Source of the DNA: Opitutales bacterium | GTDB taxonomy: Bacteria > Verrucomicrobiota > Verrucomicrobiia > Opitutales > T3Sed10-336 | Direction of reading: 5' to 3' | DNA: 5,322 nucleotides | Assembly: GCA_007132315.1 (NCBI GenBank) | Contig: SLOW01000008.1 | Span: 1-5,322 of the forward strand | Part shown: positions 5,301 to 5,322 of the stretch, piece after piece | Position numbering within the stretch: position 1 is the stretch's first letter | Layout: each line of letters opens with the position of its first letter | Notes under the pieces: model-generated | The model's input: the letters and a program-made list of their open reading frames with translations, nothing else | Told to the model about the DNA's origin: nothing | Databases searched by the model: none | Translations under genes and position numbers: made by a program

Positions 5301-5322
5301 GAAAAACAACCCTCTCCCGGAC
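5299..5322 (+). CDS. Possible start of a downstream gene, 3' cut by window edge
   Basis: The last ATG in the window opens a frame of eight codons (MKNNPLPD) running off the right edge. No Shine-Dalgarno sequence precedes it, but several genes here also lack one. It follows an AT-rich spacer with regulatory-looking palindromes, and G+C content rises again after it. If the DnaA-box-like cluster upstream is real, dnaA is one possibility; eight residues are too few to identify anything. Confidence 0.3.

Larger units (their letters stand above)
4920..5322. other. Region downstream of hprK: mostly non-coding, AT-rich to the right
   Basis: Bases 4920 to about 5100 are moderately GC-rich with no gene I can support. 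They contain a weak hairpin (GGACG 4923-4927 with CGTCC 4938-4942, no T-run), a GGCGAC...GTCGCC inverted pair (4969-4974 and 5012-5017) and the ten-base palindrome GAAAATTTTC (5001-5010). A run of eight C lies at 5053-5060. Bases 5101-5320 are about 42% G+C by hand count and carry the DnaA-box-like cluster, a bulged hairpin (5210-5229), a possible 34-codon ORF and an inverted repeat just before a possible start codon at 5299. Confidence 0.6.

Noticed and set aside
4920..5322. tRNA, riboswitch or CRISPR repeats in the right-hand spacer
   Set aside because: No cloverleaf arms, no GTTCRANNC-type T-loop in context, and no regularly spaced direct repeats were found by eye.

Overview
The window (5,322 bases) carries a compact, high-GC, one-directional gene cluster for lipopolysaccharide (LPS) synthesis and export. 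It therefore comes from a Gram-negative, LPS-making bacterium. The gene order kdsC-lptC-lptA-lptB-hprK, the divergent LptC and LptA, and an HPr kinase directly behind lptB point to the Verrucomicrobiota/Kiritimatiellota/Lentisphaerota side of the PVC group. That assignment is my inference from gene order and protein character, not from any search.

Layout. Bases 2-1051 hold the beta (transketolase-like) part of a 2-oxoacid dehydrogenase E1. It is probably the C-terminal half of a fused alpha-beta E1 that begins outside the window. It overlaps kdsC (1048-1572) by ATGA. An LptC-like gene follows (best start 1662, with a GTGA-coupled alternative at 1569; ends 2174). A 329-base, AT-richer gap (2175-2503) then breaks the otherwise overlapping operon. 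After it come lptA (2504-3190), lptB (3187-3963) and hprK (3960-4919), each joined to the next by an ATGA overlap. Bases 4920-5322 are mostly non-coding. They become AT-rich toward the right edge, contain a DnaA-box-like cluster and several small palindromes, and end on a possible start codon of another gene (5299).

Function. KdsC makes free Kdo for LPS inner core. LptC, LptA and LptB are the periplasmic and ATPase parts of the LPS export bridge. HprK is the regulator of HPr in the phosphotransferase system. In many proteobacteria rpoN, hpf and ptsN lie between lptB and the PTS regulatory genes; here hprK follows lptB directly.

Most unusual region. The gap between lptC and lptA contains a 164-base unit (2221-2384) with 24-base imperfect terminal inverted repeats (20/24 matching by hand count). 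Each repeat carries a Shine-Dalgarno-like purine run and an ATG. The unit therefore encodes two fully overlapping antiparallel ORFs of exactly 43 codons each. A strong hairpin (2383-2414) abuts it. This looks like a small dispersed or MITE-like repeat inserted in an operon, or a small peptide/RNA locus. The second place worth attention is the DnaA-box-like cluster near 5110-5148, which could mark a dnaA promoter or a replication origin.
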